A stretch of 64,000 nucleotides of DNA from Rhizobiales bacterium NRL2 (GTDB taxonomy: Bacteria; Pseudomonadota; Alphaproteobacteria; Minwuiales; Minwuiaceae), in contig CP016093.1 of the NCBI GenBank assembly GCA_001664005.1, forward strand, positions 1,743,001 through 1,807,000. Reading direction: 5' to 3'. Position numbers and translations under genes: made by a program. Below are positions 17,063 through 25,015 of this stretch, piece by piece (positions within the stretch are counted from its first letter, which is position 1; the number at the start of each line of letters is the position of its first letter). Under the pieces are notes generated by a model, which saw only the letters and a list, made by a program, of their open reading frames with translations, ran no database searches and was not told the origin of the DNA.

Positions 17063-17707
17063 TCAAGCTGCGTCCGGCTGGTTCCCCGGCGCGGCGTCGG
17101 CGAAGGCGGGGATTTCCTGGCACGCCGCATCGATCCGCAGCACCGTCGGGTAGGCGGAGAGATCGAGGTCGAAGCGCCGGGCGAAGAAAACCTGCGGCGC
17201 CAGGCAGATGTCGGCCAGGCTGGGCTGGTCTCCGTGGCAGAAGCGACCGGTCGCCGGTTCGGCAGACAGCCGCGCCTCCAGCCCTTCCAGACCCACATGG
17301 CACCAGTGGGCGAGCCATTTCATGCGGCCCTCCTTGCCCGCGCCCAGATCGTTCTCGACGAAGTTGAGGACTCTGAGATTGTTCAGCGGGTGGATGTCGG
17401 CGGCGATGGCCAGCGCCAGCCCCTGGACCCGCGCCCGGCCGGCCGGGTCTGCGGGCAGCACCGGCGGCTCGGGATGGAGGTCGTCGAGGTAGTCGATGAT
17501 CGCCAGCGACTGGTAGATGCGTTGTCCGTCGTGTTCGAGCACGGGCACGAGGCCCGCGGGGCTGACCGAGCGGAACTCGGGATTGGCCTGCTCGCCGCGG
17601 AACAGGTTCACGTAGGACCGTTCCGCCTGAACCCCCTTCAGGTTCATGGCGATGCGGACCCGGTAGGCCGCCGAGGAGCGGAAATAGTCGTAGAGATGCA
17701 GGCTCAT
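17063..17707 (-). CDS. maiA: Maleylacetoacetate isomerase (zeta-class GST)
   Basis: A 214-residue glutathione-S-transferase-fold enzyme that isomerises maleylacetoacetate to fumarylacetoacetate in tyrosine/homogentisate degradation. YFRSSAAYRVRIAMNLKG at 8-25 holds the catalytic serine region, and the thioredoxin-fold to helical transition (YQSLAIIDYLD) and C-terminal SLADICLAPQVF are standard. The other pathway genes (hppD, hmgA, fah) lie about 25 kb to the right. Here the gene overlaps a PhyH dioxygenase stop by four bases (ATGA). Confidence 0.88.
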   Translation of the reverse strand: MSLHLYDYFRSSAAYRVRIAMNLKGVQAERSYVNLFRGEQANPEFRSVSPAGLVPVLEHDGQRIYQSLAIIDYLDDLHPEPPVLPADPAGRARVQGLALAIAADIHPLNNLRVLNFVENDLGAGKEGRMKWLAHWCHVGLEGLEARLSAEPATGRFCHGDQPSLADICLAPQVFFARRFDLDLSAYPTVLRIDAACQEIPAFADAAPGNQPDAA

Positions 17708-18516
17708 CCGACCATGCGCCTCTCGGGTGGCCAGACGACGGGGAATGTATCGCTGTCCATTGGATCGCCGGGCTTCAGCGTGACCTCTTCGAATGGCGGC
17801 GACATGCGACCCTCGCGCCGCGCGAAACGGGCGTCGTCGCCGGTCCAGCGATAGGCCACCGCGCGGCGGCGGTGCTGGCCGCGGTTGCCGGGCGCGGCGT
17901 GCAGTGTGCGCGCGTGGAAGACGACGCAGTCGCCGGGCTCGAGGTCCCAGTTGAGAATGCGGTAGGCCGCGCGGTTGCCGTCGATATCCGGCGCCGAGGG
18001 GCCGTGATGGTCCTCGAAATCGCGCTGATCGATGAAATAGCGGGGATTGTAATGGGTGCCGTCCAGGTGTGAGCCGGCGACGAACTCCATGCCGACGTCG
18101 GCCGGCACCGGGTCGAGCGCGATCCAGGTCGAGAGAACCTGATCGCCGTCGACGACCCAGTAGGGCTGGTCGTGGTGCCACGGCGTCGGGTTCTCGGTGC
18201 CCGGATCCTTCACCAGTACGTGCTCGTGGAACAGGTTGACCTTCGACGAGCCCATCAGAGCCGCCACCGCTTCGGCGATGCCGCTTTCGACCGCGAAGTC
18301 GAGATAGCCGGAGAAACGGTTCCAGTTGCAGTAGTCGCCGAAGTAGAAGCCCGCCTCGCCCGGTTGCGTGTAGATCTTCCCGAACGGGCCGGGGTCGGCG
18401 ATGTTGGCCTCCAGCGCGCCGCGCAGGCGTTCGAGCCAGCCGGCGTCGGCCACCCCGCGCAGCGCCACGGCGCCGTCGCGGCGGAAATCCTCGATCAGCC
18501 TGTCGTCCGGAATCAT
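17704..18516 (-). CDS. Phytanoyl-CoA dioxygenase (PhyH) family protein
   Basis: A 270-residue Fe(II)/2-oxoglutarate oxygenase. Iron ligands are H114 and D116 (PWHHDQPYW) and probably H206 (ARTLHAAPGN). The substrate is unknown; PhyH relatives hydroxylate many small molecules. I chose the ATG at 18516, which has GGGGA upstream, over longer frames. It is translationally coupled to maiA, which is unusual, as PhyH is not a known step of tyrosine degradation. Confidence 0.87.
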   Translation of the reverse strand: MIPDDRLIEDFRRDGAVALRGVADAGWLERLRGALEANIADPGPFGKIYTQPGEAGFYFGDYCNWNRFSGYLDFAVESGIAEAVAALMGSSKVNLFHEHVLVKDPGTENPTPWHHDQPYWVVDGDQVLSTWIALDPVPADVGMEFVAGSHLDGTHYNPRYFIDQRDFEDHHGPSAPDIDGNRAAYRILNWDLEPGDCVVFHARTLHAAPGNRGQHRRRAVAYRWTGDDARFARREGRMSPPFEEVTLKPGDPMDSDTFPVVWPPERRMVG

Positions 18517-18590
18517 GGCTTTCGTCCCCACAAATGCGTGCACGACAGTTTGCCAGCGAAATCGCGGGCCGCAAGGCATGTGGCGTCGCT

Positions 18591-19472
18591 TCAGGGCTGC
18601 GGATTGGCGGGCGGACGCGCCCTCGCGAGTCGCGACTCCCGGCGTGTCGTGTAGACCGTCGCCGCGAAGATCACCGCCGCGCCGGCCCACATCCACGGGT
18701 CGGGCACTTCGGAGAAGGCCCACCAGGCGCCGATGACGGCCAGCGGCAGGCGCACGAAGTCGAAGACCTGGCTCAGGCTGGCGTCGCCGGCGGAGATGGC
18801 GCGCTGGATGCCGTACATGTTCATGTTGGCGGCGACGCCGAGGGCGGCGAGAAGCCACCACTCGTTGCCCGACGGCATGTCCCAGACGAAGGACGCGGGC
18901 ACCGCCGAGACCGGGATGTTCCAGATCGCCAGCATCAGGATCACCAGTTCCGGGCTTTCGCTCGCTGCTAGTTGCTTGCCCATGATGACGACGAAGGCGA
19001 AGACCACCGAGGCGCCGATGGCCATGGCCGCGCCGAGACCGACGGCCTCCACGCCGGGCCGGAGCATGATCAGGACGCCGCAGAATCCGACCGCCAGCGC
19101 CATCGCCCGCCGCCAGCCGACCTGCTCCTTCAGCAGCAGCGCCGCAAGCAGGGTGGTGAACAGGGGCGCGGTGAAGGTGATCGCCGTCGCCTCCCCGATC
19201 GGCATCAGCACCGCCGAGTAGAACAGCATGATCGATGACGTGACCATGATCAGGGAGCGGAGCGCGAAGAGCGGCATCCGCTTCGTTCTGAGGCCCGCGG
19301 TCCCGACGCGGAAGACCCAGGGCAGGAAGATCGCCACCGCGAAGATGTTGCGCCAGAAGTTGAGGACGAAGACGTGCAGGTCCTGTGACAGCTCGCGCAC
19401 GATCACCAGGATCGCTGCGAAGCCGACCGCGCCGAAGAACATCCAGAAGGCGACGATGACAGGCGTGGGCAT
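18591..19472 (-). CDS. EamA/DMT-family transporter
   Basis: A 293-residue inner-membrane protein with about ten hydrophobic segments arranged as two EamA repeats (first repeat ends near LLLKEQVGWRRAMALAVGFCGV, second near PLAVIGAWWAFSEVPDPWMWAGAAVIF). DMT carriers usually export amino acids or metabolites. It follows dgcA by 12 bases and is probably in the same operon, so a D-amino-acid or peptide-derived substrate is possible (inference). Confidence 0.87.
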   Translation of the reverse strand: MPTPVIVAFWMFFGAVGFAAILVIVRELSQDLHVFVLNFWRNIFAVAIFLPWVFRVGTAGLRTKRMPLFALRSLIMVTSSIMLFYSAVLMPIGEATAITFTAPLFTTLLAALLLKEQVGWRRAMALAVGFCGVLIMLRPGVEAVGLGAAMAIGASVVFAFVVIMGKQLAASESPELVILMLAIWNIPVSAVPASFVWDMPSGNEWWLLAALGVAANMNMYGIQRAISAGDASLSQVFDFVRLPLAVIGAWWAFSEVPDPWMWAGAAVIFAATVYTTRRESRLARARPPANPQP

Positions 19473-19484
19473 GATCTCGGTCCG

Positions 19485-20468
19485 TCAGCCCCAGAGGTCG
19501 CGGCCGGCGGGCCGCACGGTGGAGCCGTCGAAGACGAGACCGGGCACGCGGTCCCGCTTCAGCATCAGCGGCCCGTCGACATCCACGAAGTCCGCGCCCT
19601 GCGCCACCAGCAGGGCCGGCGCCATGGCCAGGCTGGTGGCGACCATGCAGCCGACCATCACCTGAAAGCCCGCTTCGCGGGCCGCGGTGCGCAGGCGCAG
19701 GGCCTCGGTCAGACCGCCGGTCTTGTCGAGCTTGATGTTGACGATGTCGTATCGGCCCTTCAGCCCGGCGAGGCTGGCGCTGTCGTGACAGCTCTCGTCG
19801 GCGCAGATCGGCACGGCGCGGGAGACCCGTTCCAGCGCCTCATCGCGCCCGGCGGTCAGCGGCTGTTCGATCATGCGGACGTCGAGTTCGGCGAAGGCGG
19901 CGAACAGTTCGTCCAGCTGTTCCGGCTTCCAGCCCTCGTTGGCGTCGACGATCAGCGTCGCCTCGGGCGCGGCCTCCCGCACGGCCCGAGCGCGCTCGAT
20001 ATCACCCGCGGTCTCGCCCAGCTTCAGTTTCAGCAGCGGCCGTTGCGCTTCGGCCCGCGCCACCTCGGCCATCTTCGCCGGGTCGTCCAGGGTGATGGTG
20101 TAGGCGGTGGTCACCGGTCCCGGCGCGGGCAGGCCCGCCAGTTCGTGCACGGGCCGGCCGGCCTGTTTCGATTCCAGATCCCAGAGCGCGCAGTCGACGG
20201 CGTTGCGCGCCGCGCCCGCGGGCAGCAGCGACAGCAGGTCCTCGCGGCTGGCGCCGTCCTCGATCGCGGACTTTGCGCCGGCGATCTGCTCCTCGACCTT
20301 CTCGAAGGTCTCGCCATAGCGGCGATAGGGCACGCACTCGCCGCGCCCGGCCGCGCCGCCGGCCTCGACGGTGGCGACGAGCACCTCGGCTTTCGTCTTG
20401 GTTCCCCGCGATATCCGGAAGGCCCCGCGAATGGGCCATTCCTCCCGCGCGACGGCGAGCCGCCTCAA
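19485..20468 (-). CDS. dgcA: N-acetyl-D-glutamate racemase DgcA / dipeptide epimerase-like enolase-superfamily enzyme
   Basis: An enolase-superfamily protein of 327 residues. It carries the LLKLKLG lysine motif, metal ligands in LIVDANEGW, MIEQPL and ICADES, and the second acid/base lysine in NIKLDKTGGLTEA. This is the muconate-lactonizing group that includes L-Ala-D/L-Glu epimerases. The coupled DUF1611 gene matches the described DgcN-DgcA pathway, where DgcN N-acetylates D-glutamate and DgcA racemises the product. The start is a TTG overlapping the dgcN stop (TTGA). The dipeptide epimerase function remains possible. Confidence 0.82.
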   Translation of the reverse strand: MRRLAVAREEWPIRGAFRISRGTKTKAEVLVATVEAGGAAGRGECVPYRRYGETFEKVEEQIAGAKSAIEDGASREDLLSLLPAGAARNAVDCALWDLESKQAGRPVHELAGLPAPGPVTTAYTITLDDPAKMAEVARAEAQRPLLKLKLGETAGDIERARAVREAAPEATLIVDANEGWKPEQLDELFAAFAELDVRMIEQPLTAGRDEALERVSRAVPICADESCHDSASLAGLKGRYDIVNIKLDKTGGLTEALRLRTAAREAGFQVMVGCMVATSLAMAPALLVAQGADFVDVDGPLMLKRDRVPGLVFDGSTVRPAGRDLWG

Positions 20469-21472
20469 GACAATGCGTCCACCAGGCGCGCCACGCCGGT
20501 GCGCACGGGGTCGACCGCGGGCAGGCCGGTCTCGTCCTCGATCCGCTTCAGGCAATCGGCCGACACGGCGTCGTCGAGCGCGCTGGTGTTCACGGCGATG
20601 CCGATGCAGCGGCAGTCCGGGTTGGTCAGCGTCGCCGCCTCGACATGCCAGTCGATGCACTTCGCCAGAGGCGGGATGGGATGCTGGACATTGCGCATCT
20701 TCGTCCGGGTCGGTTCGTGGCACATGACCAGGGCGTCGGGCTGGCTGCCGTGGATCAGCCCGATGGTGACGCCGGCGAAGGAGGGATGGAACAATGAACC
20801 CTGGCCCTCCATGACGTCCCAGTGGTCGGGGTCGTTCGCCGGGCAGAGCGTCTCGGTCGCGCCCGAGATGAAGTCGGAAACCACGGCGTCGACGGAGACG
20901 CCGGAGCCGGCGATCAGGATGCCCGTCTGGCCGGTGGCGCGGAAGTCCGCCTTCCAGCCGCGCTGCCGCATCTCCTCGGTGATCGCCAGCGAGGTGTACA
21001 TCTTGCCGACCGAACAGTCGGTGCCGACGGTGAGCAGCCGTTTGCCGGGCCGCTTCTCGCCCTTGCCGGTCGGGAAGGCGCCGCGCGGGTGACGTACGTC
21101 GAAGAGCTGGCGCCCCCTCTCGGCGGCGCGGCCGGCGATGACCGGATTGTCGGTGAGCCGCATGTGCAGGCCCGAGGCCACGTCCATGCCGGAGTCGAGC
21201 GCCTCCAGGACCGCGCTCTCCCAGTGTCGGGGCAGCACCCCGCCGGGGTTCACTGCGCCGATCACCAGCGTGCGCGCGCCGGCCGCCGCGCCGTCGGCCA
21301 CGGTCATGTCCGGCAGGCCCAGATTGGCCTGACAGCCATCGAAGCGCACCTGGCCGATGCAGTCGGCGCGCCGCCAGTGCACCACGCCGGTCGCCGTCTT
21401 GGCGGCAAGCTGATCGTGCACGTCGCCCAGGAACATCAGGTAGGGCGCGGCGATCTCGATGGCGTCGGTCAT
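20465..21472 (-). CDS. dgcN: D-glutamate N-acetyltransferase DgcN (DUF1611)
   Basis: A 335-residue protein with an N-terminal Rossmann-like domain and a C-terminal P-loop domain (VGTDCSVGKMYTSLAI near residue 148, a Walker A-like motif). This architecture and the coupled dgcA gene fit DgcN, reported in marine bacteria to acetylate D-glutamate. It overlaps dgcA (TTGA) and the upstream carbonic-anhydrase-like gene (ATGA). The acetyltransferase role comes from the family, not from motifs I can verify. Confidence 0.82.
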   Translation of the reverse strand: MTDAIEIAAPYLMFLGDVHDQLAAKTATGVVHWRRADCIGQVRFDGCQANLGLPDMTVADGAAAGARTLVIGAVNPGGVLPRHWESAVLEALDSGMDVASGLHMRLTDNPVIAGRAAERGRQLFDVRHPRGAFPTGKGEKRPGKRLLTVGTDCSVGKMYTSLAITEEMRQRGWKADFRATGQTGILIAGSGVSVDAVVSDFISGATETLCPANDPDHWDVMEGQGSLFHPSFAGVTIGLIHGSQPDALVMCHEPTRTKMRNVQHPIPPLAKCIDWHVEAATLTNPDCRCIGIAVNTSALDDAVSADCLKRIEDETGLPAVDPVRTGVARLVDALS

Positions 21473-22062
21473 TTTCCTGCTTCCGCCTCCCGGGCCATTT
21501 CCGCCTTCAGGCGGTCCATCTCGTCCGCTGCGAGCTGCCAGAAGCTGTCGTCACTCCAGCGCCGGTAGTAGCCGTTCGAATAGGCGATGGCGTTCTCGTA
21601 GTAGAGAAACGCGTTCATGCTGTTGGGGATGCGGCTGTTGCGCTCCGCCTTCACCGCGGCCGGCACGCCGACGACGATGGAGTTCGGCGGGATCTCCTGA
21701 TTCTCGCGCACAAAGGCGTTCTGGCCGACGATCGAGTTCTCGCCGATCACCGCGCCGTCCATGATCACGGCGTTGATGCCGATCAGGCAGGCGTCGCCGA
21801 TGGTGCAGCCGTGGATTGTGCAGTGATGGGTGATGGAGCAGTCCTGGCCGATGATCGACCCGCTGGCCGAGCCGACATGCACCATGGTGAAGTCCTGGAT
21901 GTTGGTGCGCCGGCCGACGACGATCTCATGCTGCTCGGCGCGCATGACGACATTGGGCCAGACGGAGGCGCCATCCCCGATCGTGACCTTGCCGAAGATG
22001 CGCACGGTCTCGTCGATATAGGCTGGGTTGTCGAGCGTGACGTCGGGCCCGTAGATCGGCAT
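21469..22062 (-). CDS. Gamma-carbonic anhydrase family protein
   Basis: A left-handed beta-helix protein of 197 residues with hexapeptide repeats (for example VTIGDGASVWPNVVM, SIIGQDCSI, CTIGDACLIGINAVI). Likely zinc ligands are H62, H79 and H84, matching the three-histidine pattern of gamma-carbonic anhydrases. A C-terminal helical tail of about 45 residues follows. Many such proteins lack proven hydratase activity. It is the first gene of the dgcN-dgcA transcription unit. Confidence 0.87.
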   Translation of the reverse strand: MPIYGPDVTLDNPAYIDETVRIFGKVTIGDGASVWPNVVMRAEQHEIVVGRRTNIQDFTMVHVGSASGSIIGQDCSITHHCTIHGCTIGDACLIGINAVIMDGAVIGENSIVGQNAFVRENQEIPPNSIVVGVPAAVKAERNSRIPNSMNAFLYYENAIAYSNGYYRRWSDDSFWQLAADEMDRLKAEMAREAEAGK

Positions 22063-22153
22063 GAATCTCCCCCTGTTTCATGTTCGTTGCGGGCGGCAGC
22101 GTGGCATGCGCCGCGCCGGCTTGCCAAGCGGAACCGCCCGGCGCGGCGCCCGG

Positions 22154-23020
22154 CTATTCCTCGCCGGCCGGGGTCTCTGCGCGCGCTTCGAATCCGTCCG
22201 CGGCCCGGAAGGCGGCATCGAGTTCCTCGATCGTCAGCTCCTTCCGGATTTCCTCCGCCAGCGCCGCCGCATCCTCGACGCCGGCGCGCATCGCCAGCAC
22301 GGCGAAGGTCATGGCGCGCACCGGATCCTTTTCCAGACCCTCGCCGCTGGCGAGACGGCGGGCATAGTGATCCTGCGCGCCGGCATGACCGCGCAGTGCG
22401 GCCTGTCCGAACCATTCCGCGGCCCGTGCGGCGTCCTGTTCGACGCCGCTGCCATCGCGATAGGCCTTGCCCAGGCTGTACTGAGCCTTGGCGAGGCCGC
22501 CTTCGGCCGCCGCCCGGATATGCTCGACCGCCGCCGCAGGGTCCTCCGCCACGCCGACGCCGTACTGATAGATCTTGCCGAGTGTGTAGCGCGCGGGCAG
22601 ATGGCCGGCCTCGGCGGTCTTCCGCAGGTCGGCCAGCGCCCGTTTGATGTCGCCGCCGCCGGTATCTGCAGTGGCCTGTTCGATTTCCAGCAGCGCCAGA
22701 TTGTAGCCGGCCGTCAGCAACCCCTGTTCGGCTGCCATGGACCACCATTCGCGCGCCTTTTCGCGGTCGCGGTCGACGCCCAGGCCCTCGTCATAGATCA
22801 GGCCGACGTTGAACTGCGCGCGCGCGTCGCCCTCCTCGGCCATGGGCTGCCAAATCTCGAGCGCCTTCGCATAGTCGCCGGCCACGAAGGCTTCCCGGCC
22901 CGGCTCCTCGGCCTGGACGGCGAATGCGGCGATCAGTGCGAAAGCGGCCGGAACGGCGGTCCGGAGACGGTTGAGAACGTTCTGCGGTGTGACGAGGAAG
23001 CGCTGCTTTCCCCGGTTCAT
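22154..23020 (-). CDS. Exported Sel1-repeat protein
   Basis: A 288-residue solenoid protein. An N-terminal hydrophobic stretch (VPAAFALIAAFAVQA) should be a signal sequence. Sel1-like repeats follow, with the pattern A-x2-GxxxAxxxLGxxY (for example DARAQFNVGLIYDEGLGV, LPARYTLGKIYQYGVGV and LAKAQYSLGKAYRDGSGV). Such proteins mediate protein contacts in the periplasm. I chose the ATG at 23020, because GGAGGG stands just upstream, over the ATG four codons earlier. That ribosome binding site lies in a short hairpin. Confidence 0.82.
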   Translation of the reverse strand: MNRGKQRFLVTPQNVLNRLRTAVPAAFALIAAFAVQAEEPGREAFVAGDYAKALEIWQPMAEEGDARAQFNVGLIYDEGLGVDRDREKAREWWSMAAEQGLLTAGYNLALLEIEQATADTGGGDIKRALADLRKTAEAGHLPARYTLGKIYQYGVGVAEDPAAAVEHIRAAAEGGLAKAQYSLGKAYRDGSGVEQDAARAAEWFGQAALRGHAGAQDHYARRLASGEGLEKDPVRAMTFAVLAMRAGVEDAAALAEEIRKELTIEELDAAFRAADGFEARAETPAGEE

Positions 23021-23023
23021 TCG

Positions 23024-23043
23024 GCCCTCCATCGAAGGAGGGC
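23024..23043 (-). promoter_or_regulatory. Hairpin covering the ribosome binding site of the Sel1 gene
   Basis: GCCCTCC (minus strand 23043-23037) and GGAGGGC (23030-23024) form a perfect 7-bp stem with a six-base loop. The GGAGGG ribosome binding site of the Sel1 gene is in the right arm. Folding would mask it; regulation is inferred. Confidence 0.35.
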
Positions 23044-23050
23044 ATAGATG

Positions 23051-24847
23051 TCACGAACCGGCGGTCAGGTGCAACTGGTGAACATTGTCGCCCTCTTTCG
23101 CCGAGGGGCGGAGCCTGAGCGCGCTTTCCGGTCCCCAGGGCGAGTTGACCAGCCAGCCCACCAGGTCGTCGGCGGGCAGGGGGCGGGACATGTGGTATCC
23201 CTGAGCCACGTCGCAGCCGAGTTCGGTCAGCGCCGCCAGGGTGCGGGCGTCCTCGACGCCCTCGGCGACCACCGACAGGCCAAGATTGTGTCCCAGCTCG
23301 ATCAGCGAGGAGACGATCACCCAGTCGTCGGGCGATTTCGACATGCCCATGACGAAGGACTTGTCCACCTTGATCTCCTCCACCGGCAGACGGCGGATGT
23401 AGGACAGGCAGGTATAGCCTGTGCCGAAGTCGTCGATGGAGATGCCGACGCCCAGGCGGTCGAGACCCTGCAGCGTCGCGGTGGCGCGTTCGACGTCCAG
23501 GATGATGGCGCTCTCGGTGATTTCGAAGATCACCCGCGAGGGATCGGCGGACCAGGCCTCGATCATGTTCTTGGCGTGCAGCGGCAGGCGCGGGTTCTGG
23601 AGCGTCTTGGCCGAGACGTTGACCGCGATCGACAGGTCGATGCCTTCGGCGCGCCAGGCGGCCTGCTGAGCCAGCGAATGGTTCAGCACGTGCAGCGTCA
23701 GGCGGTCGATCAGCCCGGCGTCCTCGGCCAGCGGGATGAAGGCGTCGGGGAAGACCAGGCCACGTGCCGGATGGCGCCAGCGGACCAGCGCCTCGACACC
23801 GTCGACGCGGCCCTTGCGCAGGTCGATCTTGGGCTGGAAGGTGACGAAGAGCTGGCGGTCGCCGTCGTTCAGCGCCCGGCGCAGATCTTCCACCAGCGGG
23901 CGGTTGCTGGCCTCGTGCGCGCCATCGCCGGCGATGTTGATCGCGAAGCGGCTGTTGGTGCGCCGGCCATCGCGCATGGCGTTCTCCGCGCGGATCATCA
24001 GGTCGGAGGCGCAGGTCGCGTGCTGCGGATAGAAGGCGAGGCCGATGCGCACGCCGATGGTGAAGCTGTGGTCGTTGATCTCGAAGGGAACTTCGAGGGC
24101 GTTGATCAGTTTTCTGGCGGCCTTCTCGGCGCCTTTGTTCGTGGCGCCCGTGGGCAGTATGCCGGCGAACTCGTCATCGCCGATCCGCGCCAGGGTGTCG
24201 GAGCGGCGCAGCGCCGTCTTCATCCGGTCGGCGAGCTGCTGCAGCAGGATGTCGCCGATCTTGTGCCCCATCTCGCCATTGATGCGGTTGAAGCCGTTGA
24301 TGTTCAGCGTCAGCAGCGCGACCGGCTCCCGCTGGCGCTCGGCGAAGGTGATGGCCTGATCCAGCCGGTCGAAGAAGAGCGAGCGGTTGGGCAGGCCGGT
24401 CAGGCCGTCGTGCAGCGCATTGAAGGAGCGCTGGGACTCTGCCATGTCGAGCGCGCGTTCGGTGCGGCTCGCCCGCGTCGCGTTCCAGATCGCGCGCACC
24501 AGACGGTCGATCTTGAGTTCATCGGAACTGATGCAGTCGGCGATATCGGAGCGGAGCAGATCGACCATGTCGTTGGAGGCGAGCCGGTCCGAGATCACCA
24601 GCAGCGGAATCTTCTTCTTGCTGTCCAGCAGGCTGGCCTGCAGTTCCTTGGCCGGCGCCGGGTCACTGCCGACGTCGAAGAGGATGCAGTCATAGTCGCT
24701 GACGTCCAGGGCGATGGCGGCTTCCTCGGCCGAGGTCACGCGCTCCGTGACGACGCGCGCGCCGGAGATACTCAGGCGCGGTGCGACGTTGTCCAGCACG
24801 CTGGCGCCCTTCGCGATCGTCAGAACCTGGAATCGGCCCTTAATCAT
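23051..24847 (-). CDS. GGDEF-EAL protein, probable c-di-GMP phosphodiesterase
   Basis: A 598-residue protein with an N-terminal receiver-like domain (about 1-125), a GGDEF domain (about 140-300) and an EAL domain (about 320-580). The cyclase motif is GDDEF (223-227), and the metal-binding aspartates of the usual DxD segment are asparagines (LNINGFNRIN), so synthesis is unlikely. The RxxD site (R214-D217) remains. The EAL half keeps EALVRW, NVSAK, EITES, DDFGTGY, EIKVDKSF and VAEGVED, so hydrolysis of c-di-GMP is expected. An upstream TTG at 24916 is a possible alternative start. Confidence 0.87.
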   Translation of the reverse strand: MIKGRFQVLTIAKGASVLDNVAPRLSISGARVVTERVTSAEEAAIALDVSDYDCILFDVGSDPAPAKELQASLLDSKKKIPLLVISDRLASNDMVDLLRSDIADCISSDELKIDRLVRAIWNATRASRTERALDMAESQRSFNALHDGLTGLPNRSLFFDRLDQAITFAERQREPVALLTLNINGFNRINGEMGHKIGDILLQQLADRMKTALRRSDTLARIGDDEFAGILPTGATNKGAEKAARKLINALEVPFEINDHSFTIGVRIGLAFYPQHATCASDLMIRAENAMRDGRRTNSRFAINIAGDGAHEASNRPLVEDLRRALNDGDRQLFVTFQPKIDLRKGRVDGVEALVRWRHPARGLVFPDAFIPLAEDAGLIDRLTLHVLNHSLAQQAAWRAEGIDLSIAVNVSAKTLQNPRLPLHAKNMIEAWSADPSRVIFEITESAIILDVERATATLQGLDRLGVGISIDDFGTGYTCLSYIRRLPVEEIKVDKSFVMGMSKSPDDWVIVSSLIELGHNLGLSVVAEGVEDARTLAALTELGCDVAQGYHMSRPLPADDLVGWLVNSPWGPESALRLRPSAKEGDNVHQLHLTAGS

Positions 24848-25015
24848 GCCGGGTCTCAAATCCGTGTGCCCCGTGACTCTGCCCGCGTTTCTGCGGTGAT
24901 TGGGGGTGCGGGACAATTCTTCGTCCCCGTGCGGCGAGCGGGAGTGGCCCGTTTCGTCATGTCACCTTTAGGCGCAGGGAGTAAAAAAGGACTTAACCTT
25001 TCGGGCCGGCGTGGC

